Shown here: in pieces, positions 16,429-25,179 of the stretch
Layout: the number at the start of each line of letters is the position of its first letter
Position numbering within the stretch: position 1 is the stretch's first letter
NCBI GenBank assembly: GCA_024229495.1
Contig: JAAESJ010000349.1
Coordinates: forward strand, 1 to 34,259
Origin: Verrucomicrobiaceae bacterium
Lineage (GTDB): Bacteria; Verrucomicrobiota; Verrucomicrobiia; Verrucomicrobiales; DEV007
Direction of reading: 5' to 3'
Length of the DNA: 34,259 nucleotides
The notes under the pieces: generated by a model
Databases searched by the model: none
What the model was told of the DNA's origin: nothing
The model's input: the letters and a program-made list of their open reading frames with translations, nothing else
Made by a program: the position numbers and the translations under genes

Positions 16429-16779
16429 ATGGCAAAGAATCAGAAACGTTATCACCGCCGGCTAGACGTTGGCTCTATTTGCTCATTGTTATTACTTGCG
16501 GGGGTAGTCGCTGTTGTCGCCTGTGGATTCGTTGGAATCAAGAATGCGCATGTCGCGCGTGGCGATCTGCGAGTAACCCTCGAAAAGAATATCGCTCTCA
16601 TGGAAAAGGAGGTCGGCAGTATTGATTTACGGATTTCCGAGCTCTGTGACCGCCGCGAGTTGGCAATCAGACTGCGCAAGCATGAGAGCAATCTCGTGCC
16701 AATCATAAGGAGTGAAGAGCTCCCCGGGTTGCCCGCGTCGTTGCCTCAGGCGCTGGCATTGGCCAGTGGTGAGGAATAA
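16429..16779 (+). CDS. ftsL: FtsL-like small division membrane protein
   Basis: The protein has 116 residues: a short basic cytoplasmic tail, one membrane helix (about 15-36), then a heptad-like helix (about 45-85). FtsL proteins are poorly conserved, and the call rests on this architecture plus the position between rsmH and ftsI. FtsL works with FtsB and FtsQ to activate FtsWI at the division site. No separate ftsB is seen in the cluster. A starting ATG at 16429, 12 bases after rsmH, suggests co-translation. Confidence 0.7.
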   Translation: MAKNQKRYHRRLDVGSICSLLLLAGVVAVVACGFVGIKNAHVARGDLRVTLEKNIALMEKEVGSIDLRISELCDRRELAIRLRKHESNLVPIIRSEELPGLPASLPQALALASGEE

Positions 16780-16811
16780 TTCAAGAAGCATCATAAATAT
16801 TAACCTAAAAG

Positions 16812-18686
16812 GTGGATAGCCGTTCCGTTTACAGACGCACTTTTGCCGTTACTGCTTTTCTGGTAGTGGTGTTCAGTGCACTATCAGTGAGGGTTGTTTA
16901 TGTGCAGGTGGTAAACCATGACCGGTTGTCCAAGATCGCCAAGACGGAACGGCTGAAGCGGGAATATTTACCGGCAACCCGTGGATTGATATTTGACCGT
17001 CACGGTGAACCGCTCGTTCAGAACAGGCATGTGCGCGATGTGATTGCCGATCGTTATCATCTGGTCGACATCCATGTTTGCCGCAAGGCTGTCGCTGTTG
17101 CGGAAGGCTTGAGTGTCAGGCAGGTGGCACGGGAGCTTGACGATAATGAGGCGCGCAGGCGATTCATTGAAATTACTGACCGTGTTCTTGATGAATTGCT
17201 GGGTAATGAGGGCATCAGGGTCAGGGACATTGTTGCAGAGGGTGCCGGCAGGGATCACGTGGTTGTATGCCGAAACCTTGAATTTAAGGAAGCCGAGAAG
17301 ATGCGCCTTTCGTTGCTTGAGAGAGGGATCGGAGGGTTCAGTTTCGAGGATGCAATGGAGAGGCATTATCCTAACCCAGACCGCTTGGTGCAGGTATTAG
17401 GATATACCGATGCGGATAATGTCGGACGTGAAGGGATTGAGGGTGCGCTTGACAAGCAACTCGCAGGAGAGGCGGGATACAGGAATCTAGAGAGAACGAG
17501 GCGTTCCAGTGAGGTCTTGTCCGGGGAGGATGACCTGTCCTTGCCTGTCGACGGGGCAAATGTTGAGCTTACTATCAATATGGGGCTGCAGGAAATTGTT
17601 GAGACGGCCCTGCAGCGTGCGGTTTTGCAATGTAGCCCGGAGAAGATAATGGCGGTCTTTATGGACCCGGGGAGCGGAGAGGTTCTGGCCATGGCCAGCA
17701 GGCCGCACTTTGACCAGGAGACCCGTAAAGGAATTCGCAAGATTCATCCTGTTGCCGACAGGTATGAACCGGGATCAACGTTCAAGATTGTGGCGCTTGC
17801 TGCCGCTTTTGATAAGGAACTAATCACTCTGGACTCGGTGTTTTTCTGCCATAACGGGAGATATAGTGCGCCTGGGCTGTTTCTCCGCGATCACCGTGCT
17901 TTTTCTTATCTGAGTTCCCGGGAGATACTTTCCCAATCAAGTAACATAGGCGCTTTCTTTATTGCCAAGAAGGTTGAGGACCGGTCAGGCGTTGGTACTT
18001 TTGATTCTTACATCAAGAACTTTGGCTTTGGATCCCGCACGGGAATAGAACTTACCGCCGAGGCGGCGGGACTGGTTACCGGTCCGGACGACAGGGCATG
18101 GAGCCGAACATCACTTTCGCGGATTGCCATGGGTTATGAGGTTGATGTAACTGCTCTGCAGATGGCTTCAGCACTTTCGGTAATCGCCAATGGTGGCAAT
18201 TTAATGAAGCCGCAGATTATCCAGAAGGTAAGTTCAGCGGAGGGTGAGGTGATCTATCAGTTGCAGCCCAAGAAAATCCGTCGCGTGATTAGCGAGCAGG
18301 CAGCGGGCATGATGGTCAATGCGCTCACTGCAGTCGTTGCTGATGGGGGAACGGGTCAGAATGCCATGGTTGATGGTTTCGTGGTGGCAGGAAAAACCGG
18401 AACCGCGAAGAAACTGCGAACTCCGCGCAACAAGGGGTATTATCATGGACGCTACGTGGTATCCTTCATGGGGTTCCTTCCTGCGGAGAACCCCAGGCTT
18501 GTGGGTATTATCGTTGTTGATGATCCGAAGAATGCATCCCGGTATGGCGGCACGGTTGCTGCGCCGATCTTCTCCGAAATCGCCACTGCCGCCATGCCCT
18601 GCATGGGGGTTAAGCCAGCAGCGTTGCCACGACGGATGATTAAAAATGTGCGACGCAAGGTAAAGATTCCAGTGGAGCGCTACTGA
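16812..18686 (+). CDS. ftsI: Division-specific peptidoglycan transpeptidase FtsI (PBP3)
   Basis: The protein has 624 residues. It starts at GTG 16812; an in-frame TAA at 16806 excludes any longer start. One membrane helix is at residues 10-33, followed by the pedestal (PATRGLIFDRHGEPL) and the transpeptidase domain. Its active-site motifs are intact: GSTFK with nucleophile S322, SSN at 376-378, and KTGT at 528-531. It cross-links septal peptidoglycan together with FtsW. No PASTA domains follow. The intact triad and the place after the ftsL-like gene distinguish it from elongation PBP2, which lies with rod genes elsewhere. murE follows after 17 bases. Confidence 0.96.
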   Translation: MDSRSVYRRTFAVTAFLVVVFSALSVRVVYVQVVNHDRLSKIAKTERLKREYLPATRGLIFDRHGEPLVQNRHVRDVIADRYHLVDIHVCRKAVAVAEGLSVRQVARELDDNEARRRFIEITDRVLDELLGNEGIRVRDIVAEGAGRDHVVVCRNLEFKEAEKMRLSLLERGIGGFSFEDAMERHYPNPDRLVQVLGYTDADNVGREGIEGALDKQLAGEAGYRNLERTRRSSEVLSGEDDLSLPVDGANVELTINMGLQEIVETALQRAVLQCSPEKIMAVFMDPGSGEVLAMASRPHFDQETRKGIRKIHPVADRYEPGSTFKIVALAAAFDKELITLDSVFFCHNGRYSAPGLFLRDHRAFSYLSSREILSQSSNIGAFFIAKKVEDRSGVGTFDSYIKNFGFGSRTGIELTAEAAGLVTGPDDRAWSRTSLSRIAMGYEVDVTALQMASALSVIANGGNLMKPQIIQKVSSAEGEVIYQLQPKKIRRVISEQAAGMMVNALTAVVADGGTGQNAMVDGFVVAGKTGTAKKLRTPRNKGYYHGRYVVSFMGFLPAENPRLVGIIVVDDPKNASRYGGTVAAPIFSEIATAAMPCMGVKPAALPRRMIKNVRRKVKIPVERY

Positions 18687-18703
18687 TTGACTTTGAAGAC
18701 TGG

Positions 18704-20320
18704 ATGAGGTTAAACACTTTAGCAGAAGCAGTAGAGGGCGTAGTCGTTTCCGGGAAGGGAAACCCGGAGATCAGTTCGTTGTGTTATGATTCTCGTGAGG
18801 CTTCAGAAGGTGCTTTGTTTTTCGCGATTAGTGGAGGCAATGCTGACGGGCATCAATATATCGGTCAGGCAATCAAATCGCGGGTTGCAGCTGTAGTTGC
18901 TGACCATAAAGGGACTCAGCTTGCAGTGCCCACCCTTGGAGTTGCCGATAGCCGCGGAGCGATGTCTGCAATTGCGGATGTGTTCCACGGAAGACCTTCT
19001 GCATCATTGAAAGTCGCGGGAGTAACGGGGACCAATGGCAAAACGACCACGACGCTGATGCTGAGTTATTTGCTCAATGCGGCTCATCGTAATTGCGGGG
19101 TGCTTGGTACTGTGAAATATGACCTCGGAGGGGAAGAGCTCATAGGTAGGCGAACGACACCCGAGTCCGCGGACCTGCAGGGCTACCTTGCAAGGATGGT
19201 GGAGAACGGTTGTGTCGCTGCGGCAATTGAGGTTTCCTCGCATGGGATTGCCTTGAAGCGTACCGCGGATGTGCGGTTTGATGTCGCCATTTTCACCAAC
19301 TTATCGCGCGATCATCTGGATTTCCATGGAGACATGGAGGCTTATTTTTCGACCAAGCGTGGATTGTTTGAGCAGATTGCAACATGTGAGAGCAAGGAAA
19401 AGTCACTGGCGGTTATAAATCGTGATGATGCATCGGGAAGGAAACTGATCCATGAGTTTTCAAGCGGGCGCACCTCGGTGGTTTCATATGGCTTGGGGCT
19501 TGGCGCGGATTATCTGGCCAGTGATTTGCGTCAGAGTCGCGAGGGCGTCGAATTTAATCTCCAGGTTGGGAACAGGAAGTTGCGCGCAAAGATTCCCTTG
19601 ATAGGGAAGTTTAATGTCTACAATGCCCTGGCTGCCCTTGCGGCGGGAGTGGGGATGGGGCTCAACCTGCGCGAAGCAGCCAAGAACTTGGCGATGTTTC
19701 CTCAGGTTCCGGGGCGTCTCGAAAGCGTTTCCGATGGCAGGGCCTTTGATGTTTATGTGGATTACGCCCATACTCCTGATGCATTGGAAAATGCACTCGA
19801 AACCTTGCGCGGGCTTGACCCACGTAGGTTGATCGTCGTGTTCGGGTGTGGAGGCAACAGGGATTCGGATAAGCGTGCAGAGATGGGCGAGGTTGCCTCC
19901 CGCTTGGCCAACTATGCGATTATCACTTCGGATAATCCGCGTGATGAGAATCCGGAGGAGATTATCTCGGGGATCGAGTCTGGCTTTAAAGGTGATCATT
20001 CCGAGAGGGTGGTTGACCGGCGTGAAGCCATTGGCCTTGGGGTCTCTTATCTTGTTCCCAGAGATATTCTCTTAATTGCGGGTAAGGGGCATGAGGATTA
20101 CCAGGAGGTTGCCGGGAGAGCGTTGAGGTTTGATGACCGCGACGTGGCGCGCCAGATGCTCAGGGATCGTGATCATGTTCGTGCCGACATGGTGCGTGAG
20201 AAGCGGGAAGAGATGGAGCTAAAGGAGCAGGAGAGGCAGGAGAGGCAGGAGAGGCAGGAGAGGCAGGAGGGAATCCGCGGTAGGTCGGATGATGAATCAG
20301 CGGATTGGAGGAAGAAGTGA
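18704..20320 (+). CDS. murE: UDP-MurNAc-L-Ala-D-Glu:meso-diaminopimelate ligase MurE
   Basis: MurE adds the third residue of the stem peptide in an ATP-dependent ligation in the cytoplasm. The P-loop is GTNGKTTT (109-116), followed by TTPESADLQGYL and EVSSHGIALKR. YFSTKRGLFEQ carries the lysine normally carbamylated. DNPRDENPEEII (D410-R413) is the motif that in characterised enzymes selects meso-diaminopimelate, so this organism probably makes A1-gamma-type peptidoglycan. The protein is 538 residues, about 40 longer than usual, because of a charged tail that includes four ERQ repeats. The stop TGA overlaps the murF GTG by three bases (GTGA). Confidence 0.97.
   Translation: MRLNTLAEAVEGVVVSGKGNPEISSLCYDSREASEGALFFAISGGNADGHQYIGQAIKSRVAAVVADHKGTQLAVPTLGVADSRGAMSAIADVFHGRPSASLKVAGVTGTNGKTTTTLMLSYLLNAAHRNCGVLGTVKYDLGGEELIGRRTTPESADLQGYLARMVENGCVAAAIEVSSHGIALKRTADVRFDVAIFTNLSRDHLDFHGDMEAYFSTKRGLFEQIATCESKEKSLAVINRDDASGRKLIHEFSSGRTSVVSYGLGLGADYLASDLRQSREGVEFNLQVGNRKLRAKIPLIGKFNVYNALAALAAGVGMGLNLREAAKNLAMFPQVPGRLESVSDGRAFDVYVDYAHTPDALENALETLRGLDPRRLIVVFGCGGNRDSDKRAEMGEVASRLANYAIITSDNPRDENPEEIISGIESGFKGDHSERVVDRREAIGLGVSYLVPRDILLIAGKGHEDYQEVAGRALRFDDRDVARQMLRDRDHVRADMVREKREEMELKEQERQERQERQERQEGIRGRSDDESADWRKK
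20231..20266 (+). repeat. 9-bp tandem repeat at the 3' end of murE
   Basis: Four identical copies of GAGAGGCAG encode ERQ repeats at residues 510-521 of MurE. Perfect copy identity, in-frame period and location after the catalytic domain suggest a slippage-prone tail of little functional constraint. It ends about 50 bases before the murF start. Confidence 0.95.
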
Positions 20321-21681
20321 AGCACCTGACTCTCGCCTCTGTTGCCGATTATTCGGGTGGTTGTCTTAGAACGGGGCGTCCTGAGGACAAAATAAATTCT
20401 GTATCGATTGATTCCCGAACGATTCGCGAGGGGGCGCTCTTTATTGCCCTTAGAGGTGAGAATTTTGACGGGCATGATTTCGTGGGGAAGGCAATCGATT
20501 CCGGTGCTTCTGCGGTTATGCTAAGCAAAGAGGGGTATACGGCGAATACCGGGGAATGTGCAGTTGTGGGAGTGGAGGACACGTATGCGGCGTTGCAGCT
20601 GTTTGCCCGTAATTACCGTATGCACTTGGGGCTCACTGTCATTGGTATAACAGGGAGTAATGGCAAGACGACAACCAAGGATCTCATTGCCTCTGTGCTA
20701 AGCGAGGAATTCTCGGTGAGTGCCACTGCGGGTAATCTCAACAATCATATTGGGTTGCCGTTGTCGATTCTCTCAGCTGATGATTCCCATGAATTTGGAG
20801 TTTGGGAAATGGGCATGAGCATGCCGGGTGAGATCAAGAGATTGTCTGAAATAGCGGCTCCCGATGTTGCGGTTGTAACAAATGTTGGGATGGCTCACAT
20901 CGAGTCGATGCACTCGCGTGAGGCAATCGCCAGGGAGAAGGGGATGTTGGCTGAGGGTGTAGGAGAGGAGGGAATCGTTATTCTCAATGGCGAGGACGAG
21001 TATGCTGATGCCATTGCCGGTCGCTGTTGTGCACGTGTTGTCAGGGTTGGTTTTGGCGTGGGTGATTTCAGGGCGGTGGAAGTCCAACAAGCGCATGAGG
21101 GCATGGAATTTACTATCGTAGTCAATGGTGAAAAACATCGCGCAGCGGTTGCTTCTCCCGGACGCCACATGATTATCAATGCCCTGTTGGCAAGTGCAGT
21201 CGGGTCGCATCTCGGATTGTCAATGGAGGTGATCACGCGGGGGCTGGGCCGGGCAAGAATCACTGCAGGTCGCATGCAGAGCAAATGCATTGGAGGCGTT
21301 TCCTATATTGATGACAGTTACAATGCCAATCCGGACTCGATGAGTGCTGCTATCAATACCCTCGCTGGGCAGAAATGTGAGGGGCGCCGTATCCTTGTCA
21401 TTGGAGCCATGGCGGAGTTGGGTGACATCTCCGAGTCTGAGCATCTGAAAGTGGGGAAAGCGGCCATTGAGGCGGATATTGATTGTATCTTAAGTGTTGG
21501 TGAGATGGCAGCGCCTGTTCATGCCGGAGCGGAAAGCCAACTTGCCGGTCGTGCCAAACATTTCGGGGAACATGGGCAATGTGTTGATTTCCTAAGGAGA
21601 GAGGCTCGCCCGGGAGATCTTGTCCTAGTCAAGGGTAGTCGAAGTTCTGCAATGGAGAGAATACTGGAGGGACTCGTATAA
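20317..21681 (+). CDS. murF: UDP-MurNAc-tripeptide:D-Ala-D-Ala ligase MurF
   Basis: MurF joins D-Ala-D-Ala to the tripeptide, the last cytoplasmic amino-acid addition. I start it at GTG 20317 (454 residues): GGAGG lies six bases upstream, and GTGA overlaps the murE stop. An upstream TTG at 20305 sits on that ribosome-binding site and is unlikely. The P-loop is GSNGKTTT (113-120). NNHIGLPLSIL, EMGMSMPGEIKRL, NVGMAHIESM and YIDDSYNANPDSM are family blocks. The strong overlapping start indicates translational coupling to murE. Confidence 0.96.
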   Translation: MKHLTLASVADYSGGCLRTGRPEDKINSVSIDSRTIREGALFIALRGENFDGHDFVGKAIDSGASAVMLSKEGYTANTGECAVVGVEDTYAALQLFARNYRMHLGLTVIGITGSNGKTTTKDLIASVLSEEFSVSATAGNLNNHIGLPLSILSADDSHEFGVWEMGMSMPGEIKRLSEIAAPDVAVVTNVGMAHIESMHSREAIAREKGMLAEGVGEEGIVILNGEDEYADAIAGRCCARVVRVGFGVGDFRAVEVQQAHEGMEFTIVVNGEKHRAAVASPGRHMIINALLASAVGSHLGLSMEVITRGLGRARITAGRMQSKCIGGVSYIDDSYNANPDSMSAAINTLAGQKCEGRRILVIGAMAELGDISESEHLKVGKAAIEADIDCILSVGEMAAPVHAGAESQLAGRAKHFGEHGQCVDFLRREARPGDLVLVKGSRSSAMERILEGLV

Positions 21682-21685
21682 CGTT

Positions 21686-22798
21686 ATGATTCCGTGGCTG
21701 CATGATTGGATAAAAGATGCATTTGGCTTTGATGTCAGGCTGTTGCGCTACATTACCTCAAGGGCGGGAGTGGCGTGTATTTTTGCCTTTGCGCTGAGCT
21801 TGTTCATTGGCCCCCGCGTCATACGCCGCCTGATTTCAATGAAGATCGGTCAGCCTGTGCGTTCTGCAGAAGAGGTTCACAAACTGGCAGAGCTACACGG
21901 AGCCAAGGCCGGGACGCCGACGATGGGTGGGGTGATGATTGTTTTCACTGTCTTAATCAGTGTCGTGATGTTTGCAGATCTTACAAACCCCTTGGTCTGG
22001 ACAGTGTTATTCGTGTTCCTGGGAATGGGGCTTGTGGGGATCATCGATGATTACTGGAAAGTTGCCAAAGGGGACTCCAGTGGGATTAGCGCATACAAAA
22101 AGATGATATTTCAGGTAGTCGTGGCTTTGAGCGCCGGCTTATTCCTTTATCTCCACCCATCGACTTCCGGTTACATTAGAGAACTGCACCTGCCTTTCCA
22201 TAAGGGACCCGTGGTTGAGGATATGGGGTGGTTATGCTTACCGTTTTTTGTGCTGGTTATCGTCGGTTGTTCAAATGCCGTGAACCTAACAGATGGACTG
22301 GACGGTCTGGCAATCGGCTGTTCGGTGACAGTTGCGCTCGCATATGCGGCCTTCTGCTACCTCGTGGGCAACCAACAGCTTGGTGAGAAGTATCTCCTGA
22401 TACCTCACAGCCCATTTGCCGGAGAGCTTTCTATCGTGTGCCTAGCTTTGGTGGGGGCAGGACTGGGATTTCTTTGGTTTAATTGTCATCCGGCCAAGGT
22501 GTTTATGGGAGACACTGGATCCCTTGCCCTTGGCGGGGCTTTTGCAGCCTTGGCGATTTGTTCAAAACATGAAGCGGTATTGGTCATCGTTGGAGGTGTA
22601 TTCGTGATGGAGGCGGCGTCGGTGATTCTGCAGGTCGCCAGCTTTAAGTTGCGCGGAGGAAAGCGTATTTTTCTGATGTCGCCAATCCACCACCATTTTG
22701 AATTGAAAGGCTGGCACGAGAGCCAGGTCATCGTCCGTTTTTGGATGCTCTCCTTGTTGTGTGCATTGTTCGGTTTAGCCACATTGAAATTACGGTAA
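21686..22798 (+). CDS. mraY: Phospho-MurNAc-pentapeptide transferase MraY
   Basis: MraY moves phospho-MurNAc-pentapeptide from UDP to undecaprenyl phosphate to give lipid I. The 370-residue length and about ten membrane helices are normal. Diagnostic motifs are GTPTMGGVMI (residues 77-86), the aspartates of IIDDYWKVAKGD (D121, D122), NLTDGLDGLAIG (200-211), FMGDTGSLALGG, and the His-rich loop PIHHHFELKGW near the C-terminus. ATG 21686 lies four bases after the murF stop. Confidence 0.98.
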   Translation: MIPWLHDWIKDAFGFDVRLLRYITSRAGVACIFAFALSLFIGPRVIRRLISMKIGQPVRSAEEVHKLAELHGAKAGTPTMGGVMIVFTVLISVVMFADLTNPLVWTVLFVFLGMGLVGIIDDYWKVAKGDSSGISAYKKMIFQVVVALSAGLFLYLHPSTSGYIRELHLPFHKGPVVEDMGWLCLPFFVLVIVGCSNAVNLTDGLDGLAIGCSVTVALAYAAFCYLVGNQQLGEKYLLIPHSPFAGELSIVCLALVGAGLGFLWFNCHPAKVFMGDTGSLALGGAFAALAICSKHEAVLVIVGGVFVMEAASVILQVASFKLRGGKRIFLMSPIHHHFELKGWHESQVIVRFWMLSLLCALFGLATLKLR

Positions 22799-22803
22799 GA
22801 ATT

Positions 22804-24153
22804 TTGAAATATAAGGGACAGAACGTGGCAGTGCTCGGTTGTGGGCGCAGCGGACAAGCGGCAGCAAGGCTTGCCAGGCGCGAGGGTGCACTGGTTACGG
22901 TGTTTGACGACGGGGACTCAGCGAAGGTCCGCTCTGTGGCGGCTAAATTGCGTGAGGAAGGTTGCGTGAACTGCATTGGTGCTGAGGCGCTTGAAGCGGA
23001 TGTTGCGGGGTTTGATCTGGTGATTATCAGCCCGGGCATTTCCCTTGCGCAGGAACTTGCGGGAAGGTTCACGCTTGCCGGGATATCGATCATAGGAGAA
23101 ATGGAATTTGCTTTCCCTTTTTGTTCTGCGCGGATTGTGGGAGTCACCGGAACCAATGGAAAGACCACAACGGTTGAATTAATCGAGAAGATGCTCAACG
23201 CATGTGGGGAACCGACGGTGGCAGCCGGGAATTACGGGCCGCCACTATCCGAAATCGTTTCTGCCTCAGAGACCTATTCTACGGTTGCCCTTGAGATCAG
23301 TTCTTTTCAGCTTGAGGCCGTAGAGGGGTTTCGTCCTGAAGTGGCGGTCTGGACGAATTTTGCACCCGATCATCTAGATCGTTACACTGATGTTGAACAG
23401 TATCGCGCTGCGAAGATGCGCCTGTTTGAGAATCAAACAAATGATGATTGGGCTGTTCTCAACCTGCGGGAGGGCATTACGGGAATTGAGGCCAGCACGT
23501 GCACTTTCTCTGCCTTCGATGATAGTGCTGATTACCATCTTGATGACAATGTTATCATGGTGGGGGCGAAGGAGCTTGTCCGGATGGATGATATGGCCAT
23601 GAGGGGGCGCCACAACGCTGAGAACGTGATGGCGGCTCTGGCCGTTGGCAATATTCATGGACACTCGTCGGATTCATTAGTGGCTGCCATTGCGGCTTAC
23701 AGCCCGCCACCTCACCGGTGTGAACCTGTGGGTGTAGTTGATGGGGTTTCCTTCATCAATGATTCAAAGGCAACGAATCTCCATGCACTTCAGAGTGCGC
23801 TTGTATCCCTTCATGAGGGCAAAGACATTATCCTGATTGCCGGAGGAAAGGACAAGGGATTGCCTTTTGGGGACTTAGGGGAGTATGTCGCGGAATACGC
23901 CGAGCATGTTGTATTGATTGGAGAGGTTCGTGAAACCCTTGCGAGGGTTTGGAGCGATCATGTTGATTGCAAGACAGCTGCCAGCATGCAGGAAGCTGTG
24001 TCCTGTGCCGCCGCCCTTGCCCGACCCGGTCAAACTGTCTTGTTTGCCCCAGGCACCTCGTCTTTTGACATGTTTTCCGGCTATGAGGCCCGCGGAGAGG
24101 CATTCTGTGCCGCCGTTAACCATTTAACTCAACCAACGACACCAAATGAGTAA
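22804..24153 (+). CDS. murD: UDP-MurNAc-L-Ala:D-Glu ligase MurD
   Basis: MurD adds D-Glu to UDP-MurNAc-L-Ala. I place the start at TTG 22804 (449 residues), five bases after the mraY stop. It gives MKYKGQNVAVLGCGRSGQAA, the normal MurD N-terminus, with a GGTAAG sequence a few bases upstream. The longer open frame back to 22741 lies inside mraY. A GTG at 22825 would cut the first strand. The glycine-rich UDP-binding loop is G12-G17 and the P-loop GTNGKTTT (115-122). NFAPDHLDRY, FINDSKATN and LIAGGKDKG are family motifs. It overlaps the next gene by eight bases. Confidence 0.95.
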   Translation: MKYKGQNVAVLGCGRSGQAAARLARREGALVTVFDDGDSAKVRSVAAKLREEGCVNCIGAEALEADVAGFDLVIISPGISLAQELAGRFTLAGISIIGEMEFAFPFCSARIVGVTGTNGKTTTVELIEKMLNACGEPTVAAGNYGPPLSEIVSASETYSTVALEISSFQLEAVEGFRPEVAVWTNFAPDHLDRYTDVEQYRAAKMRLFENQTNDDWAVLNLREGITGIEASTCTFSAFDDSADYHLDDNVIMVGAKELVRMDDMAMRGRHNAENVMAALAVGNIHGHSSDSLVAAIAAYSPPPHRCEPVGVVDGVSFINDSKATNLHALQSALVSLHEGKDIILIAGGKDKGLPFGDLGEYVAEYAEHVVLIGEVRETLARVWSDHVDCKTAASMQEAVSCAAALARPGQTVLFAPGTSSFDMFSGYEARGEAFCAAVNHLTQPTTPNE

Positions 24154-25138
24154 GCAAAAAAGAAAAAAAGAAAATGAAAAAAGGCGGCCTGCATGGGTGG
24201 ACATGTACGCCAAAACACAGAAAGTTGATGCACGAATGAATGGATCAGGAGACTGGAACACCGATGTGCCTAATATAAAACTTTCCCGCGCCTTCGTGGT
24301 GGTTTTAATCCTGCACGTTGTTGCAGTGGGGGGAATCCTTGCCTTTGAGATGTTCAAGGCAGACCCGTCAGCGGATGTTGCATCACCGGTAGACGGAATG
24401 GTGCAGCTTGATGCTGACCGCCCGGCCACCTTGATGGCGGATGGGGGGCAGCAATCCGGGGAATCGAAATGGCCCGCGCCAAGTGATGATGGGCGCGATG
24501 ATGGTTACCTGCGCTATATTGTCCAGAGTGGCGACAATCTCCGGTTTATTGCTGATGCGTATAAAATTTCCCGCACCGAACTGCTTGCTGCCAATAATAT
24601 TGATGAGAGGCACCCGTTGGTTCCGGGGAGAATTCTGCGTATTCCTAGGGCCTTAATAAGTGTGGTCGCCCCGGATCTGGTGACTGGATTTTCCGGGCAA
24701 TCTAATCCCGGCGTAGATCTTCAGGAGGATGAAGGCAACGGGTTTATACCTCTCAAATCGGCCGGTGTCATTAACGAGTTGCTGGATGATGCAGATGCAA
24801 ATCCTGAGGCATCCCTTGCCAATACGGGTGTTACCCCCAAGGGGGATGGCTTTCTTTCTCTAGTGGAAACACCAGAGCAAGCAGGGCAAGCCGATGCGGT
24901 TTCAAAGACCGTTAAGAGGACTGGTCGCCCCAGGGTTTTACGTGAACGTCCTGCCACGGCAAATGTTCAATCGAAAAGCAAAGCGGTCATATCATCCTCG
25001 CAACACATCGTTGTTGGAGGTGATACCCTCTATGGGATATCCCGAAAATACGGAGTCAGTGTTAAGCAGATACTCGGGGTCAATCCGAATGTGACTCCTC
25101 GGAGCTTGAGGATAGGGAAAACCTTACGCATTCCCTAG
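24146..25138 (+). CDS. Membrane-anchored protein with two LysM domains
   Basis: The protein has 330 residues: a very basic cytoplasmic N-terminus, one membrane helix at about 49-69, then an exported region. LysM domains are at 123-167 (RYIVQSGDNLRFIADAYKIS) and 286-330 (HIVVGGDTLYGISRKYGVS), joined by an acidic, low-complexity linker. LysM domains bind the GlcNAc-MurNAc backbone of peptidoglycan. No catalytic domain (NlpD/M23, CHAP, NlpC) is present. Its start ATG lies inside the murD end, and ftsW follows 41 bases later, so it is made with the division machinery. It may tether the divisome to peptidoglycan; this is inferred from domain and position. It is not a canonical dcw member. Confidence 0.85.
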   Translation: MSKQKRKKENEKRRPAWVDMYAKTQKVDARMNGSGDWNTDVPNIKLSRAFVVVLILHVVAVGGILAFEMFKADPSADVASPVDGMVQLDADRPATLMADGGQQSGESKWPAPSDDGRDDGYLRYIVQSGDNLRFIADAYKISRTELLAANNIDERHPLVPGRILRIPRALISVVAPDLVTGFSGQSNPGVDLQEDEGNGFIPLKSAGVINELLDDADANPEASLANTGVTPKGDGFLSLVETPEQAGQADAVSKTVKRTGRPRVLRERPATANVQSKSKAVISSSQHIVVGGDTLYGISRKYGVSVKQILGVNPNVTPRSLRIGKTLRIP

Positions 25139-25179
25139 ACCGTAGCTTGGCTTGTCCTGGCTTTTCCCGATATCCGATC

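Noticed and set aside
19484-19999. Leftward 171-codon frame within murE
   Set aside because: It is antisense to the conserved catalytic and C-terminal domains of MurE, without similarity of its own.
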